From the NCBI GenBank assembly GCA_035691065.1, contig DASSJT010000073.1:1-64000 (forward strand): 64,000 bases of DNA. The letters run 5' to 3'. The notes beneath the pieces are model-generated. The model ran no database searches. It saw only the letters and a program-made list of their open reading frames with translations, and had not been told where the DNA came from. The position numbers and the translations under genes are program-made. Positions within the stretch are counted from its first letter, which is position 1. Each line of letters begins with the position of its first letter. Of this stretch, positions 62,607-64,000 are shown in pieces. This DNA comes from DASSJT01 sp035691065 (GTDB lineage: Bacteria > Actinomycetota > Actinomycetes > Actinomycetales > Dermatophilaceae).

Positions 62607-64000
62607 TCATGCTGCGTTGTCTTTCAGGTCGACCGTCCATCTGCGCATCAGGAAGTGCACGTCGGGTGGGGGCTCAGACCTGGCGCCTGTGCCCGGGCTG
62701 CCGTCCACGAGGCCGGCGAATGTCGCTTCGAGCACCGTGGCGCCCAAGACCAGGGCGCTGGGTGTGTTGGGTGTCTTTGCCCCGACGGCCATGGCGCCGC
62801 TTGCGGCGCGTGCCACGCCTTCGGTCCGCGGGAGACCCAGGTTGGCCAGCAGTTGGCGGCCCTGTGGCTCAGTCGTGTAGGTCCGGCCGTCGGGAGTGTG
62901 CCACGTGAGGACTCCGTCTAATGCCAGTGTGGGCTTCCATCCACCGTGGTGTTTCAGCAGGTGATGCCGGCGGCAGAGGGTCGCGAGGTTCGTGAGCTCG
63001 GTGAGCCCACGGGGGAACTCGATCACGTGGTCGATGTCGCAGCGATTAGCGGGCGTGTGACAGCCGGGGAAGCGACACGTTCCGTCGCGAGTCTGGACGG
63101 CTCGCCGAAGCTCGGCACTGGGATCGTGCTTGCGGGGGTCAGTAGCGATGGTTCCGTCCCCATCGAGCCGTGCGAGCCGAACCAGGGTTGCGGGCTCGGC
63201 GAGCAGCTTGGCCACGGTCTCCGGAAGAAGGGCACCGATGCGACGGTCTTCGACCATGCCGCCAACCACCCAGCACATGGCAGCACCAGCAATGGGGGCA
63301 GAAGGCCCCGTGACGATCGATCCCAGCGGGCCGGCATGAGGAGAAGCCGGCGGCTGGAGTGCAGCGGACAAGGCGATCGTGGGCACCAAGAGTGTGACGG
63401 TGGTCGTCACCGAGGCGTTGGCCAGGACGAGATCGGCGAGCGCATCTGCTCGCGCGGCGTCGATCGCGAGGGCCGGGTTGGCGCGCACGTAGTCGGTCGC
63501 CAGCTGGTCGACGGCCGCCCACATGCGGTGGGAGGTGTCGGATGGAAGCGTGGCCGACCACCGCGTCATGCCGGGTGCGTCGGCCGGCCAGGCATTGACC
63601 GTACGCGCAGCGTGTGCTGCCTCTGCCGCTGCCCGTGTGTGGTCGGGGTCGAGCTCTCTGGCGATTTTGGCCGCCCGTCGGGAGAGGGCGGAGCGGGACA
63701 GGTCGCGAATGCGCGAGGAGAGGACCGATGCCTCACCGGTCTCGGTGTCCACCCCGCTCTCGAGCACGAGGGCCTCGTAGCGCGCTCGGAGTGGCTCAGG
63801 CAGGAAGATGCTGTGATCAGTCACGGCGTCGGCGCGGTGGCGCTCCAGGTCGCCGGCCCAGTAGGCCGCGAGCGTCATGGGCAGGTGGTTGACCAGGAAG
63901 CAGTCCGCGTCCACCCGTGTCGCCACTGTGCGAGGCGCAACCCGCAGGGCGGGAGCGAGCATTGACGGCACCAGGTCATCGCCGGCAGCGACGAAGGGCT
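62607..64000 (-). CDS. DUF222/13E12-type HNH endonuclease-like protein, 5' end cut by window edge
   Basis: Actinobacterial multicopy family with an N-terminal DUF222 (REP13E12-like) helical domain and a C-terminal HNH nuclease motif. The frame stays open to the right edge: the nine codons before the GTG at 63971 read PFVAAGDDL and continue the conserved DUF222 sequence, so the real start lies outside the window. The HNH part is RDGTCRFPGCHTPANRCDIDHVIEFPRG...NLATLCRRHHLLKHHGG with the zinc-like Cys/His pairs and the DIDH and RRHH catalytic elements. Such genes often mark mobile or recombination-prone sites, but no mobile-element borders are visible here. Confidence 0.93.
   Translation of the reverse strand, partial: PFVAAGDDLVPSMLAPALRVAPRTVATRVDADCFLVNHLPMTLAAYWAGDLERHRADAVTDHSIFLPEPLRARYEALVLESGVDTETGEASVLSSRIRDLSRSALSRRAAKIARELDPDHTRAAAEAAHAARTVNAWPADAPGMTRWSATLPSDTSHRMWAAVDQLATDYVRANPALAIDAARADALADLVLANASVTTTVTLLVPTIALSAALQPPASPHAGPLGSIVTGPSAPIAGAAMCWVVGGMVEDRRIGALLPETVAKLLAEPATLVRLARLDGDGTIATDPRKHDPSAELRRAVQTRDGTCRFPGCHTPANRCDIDHVIEFPRGLTELTNLATLCRRHHLLKHHGGWKPTLALDGVLTWHTPDGRTYTTEPQGRQLLANLGLPRTEGVARAASGAMAVGAKTPNTPSALVLGATVLEATFAGLVDGSPGTGARSEPPPDVHFLMRRWTVDLKDNAA

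Noticed and set aside
62607..64000. Mobile element carrying the HNH gene
   Set aside because: DUF222/HNH genes are numerous and often immobile; no inverted repeats, integrase or duplicated target site is visible in the window.

Overview
The window is a contiguous stretch of very GC-rich, gene-dense chromosome from an actinobacterium. I infer a Micrococcales-type organism, possibly of the Intrasporangiaceae, from several features: a NucS mismatch endonuclease, a complete GlgE-type alpha-glucan operon, an actinobacterial DUF222/HNH gene, frequent GTG/TTG starts with overlapping stop/start codons, and a gene order at the right end that matches the Mycobacterium tuberculosis Rv3024c-Rv3031 neighbourhood. 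No rRNA, tRNA, CRISPR array, prophage or insertion sequence was found.

Layout. 0-6.3 kb: nucS (cut by the left edge), small conserved genes, a dienelactone-hydrolase-like protein, a double-headed 3-hydroxyacyl-CoA dehydrogenase, an alpha/beta hydrolase and a gluconokinase-like kinase. 6.4-9.5 kb: a LolA-like exported protein with an ABC exporter pair. 9.5-17.7 kb: an AI-2E-type permease, crotonyl-CoA carboxylase/reductase, a Tat-type polysaccharide deacetylase, methylmalonyl-CoA epimerase, a Fic AMPylase with its own operator, a thiolase and MeaB. 17.9-20.8 kb: a GNAT protein, a frameshifted thioredoxin-reductase-like flavoprotein and a thiamine-binding protein. 21-26.3 kb: a large FtsX-type permease with two ATPases and a MarR regulator. 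26.5-28.3 kb: an isobutyryl-CoA-mutase-type large subunit behind strong palindromic operators. 28.6-34.9 kb: a row of exported or uncharacterised genes ending in a two-esterase plus ATP-grasp cluster. 35.4-50.6 kb: the alpha-glucan block. The tightly overlapping operon glgE-treS-mak-glgB-pgm is on the minus strand, with glgP divergent and glgX nearby. 50.7-54 kb: YbjN, enoyl-CoA hydratase, methyltransferase and acyltransferase. 54-62.6 kb: GH57 glucan enzyme, methyltransferase, etfB-etfA, SRPBCC, cysteine desulfurase, a secreted peptidase-like protein and mnmA. 62.6-64 kb: a DUF222/HNH protein cut by the right edge.

Two metabolic themes dominate. One is acyl-CoA chemistry: thiolase, 3-hydroxyacyl-CoA dehydrogenase, enoyl-CoA hydratase, Ccr, epimerase, B12-dependent mutase with MeaB chaperone, and ETF, consistent with C4/branched-chain or ethylmalonyl-CoA-type metabolism. 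The other is alpha-glucan and trehalose metabolism: trehalose to maltose to maltose-1-phosphate to branched glucan by TreS-Mak-GlgE-GlgB, and breakdown by GlgP, GlgX and Pgm.

The most unusual signal is not a gene. The octamer GTATGCCG/CGGCATAC occurs 48 times, about 20 times the number expected from base composition. It is balanced between strands, is over-represented between genes where it often forms inverted-repeat hairpins, and inside genes it forces otherwise disfavoured codons (TAT before GCC, GCA before TAC). This resembles DNA-uptake or genome-architecture motifs known from other phyla. Other points of note are a C7-tract frameshift, several palindromic operators, and a number of short tandem repeats both between genes and encoding protein tails.
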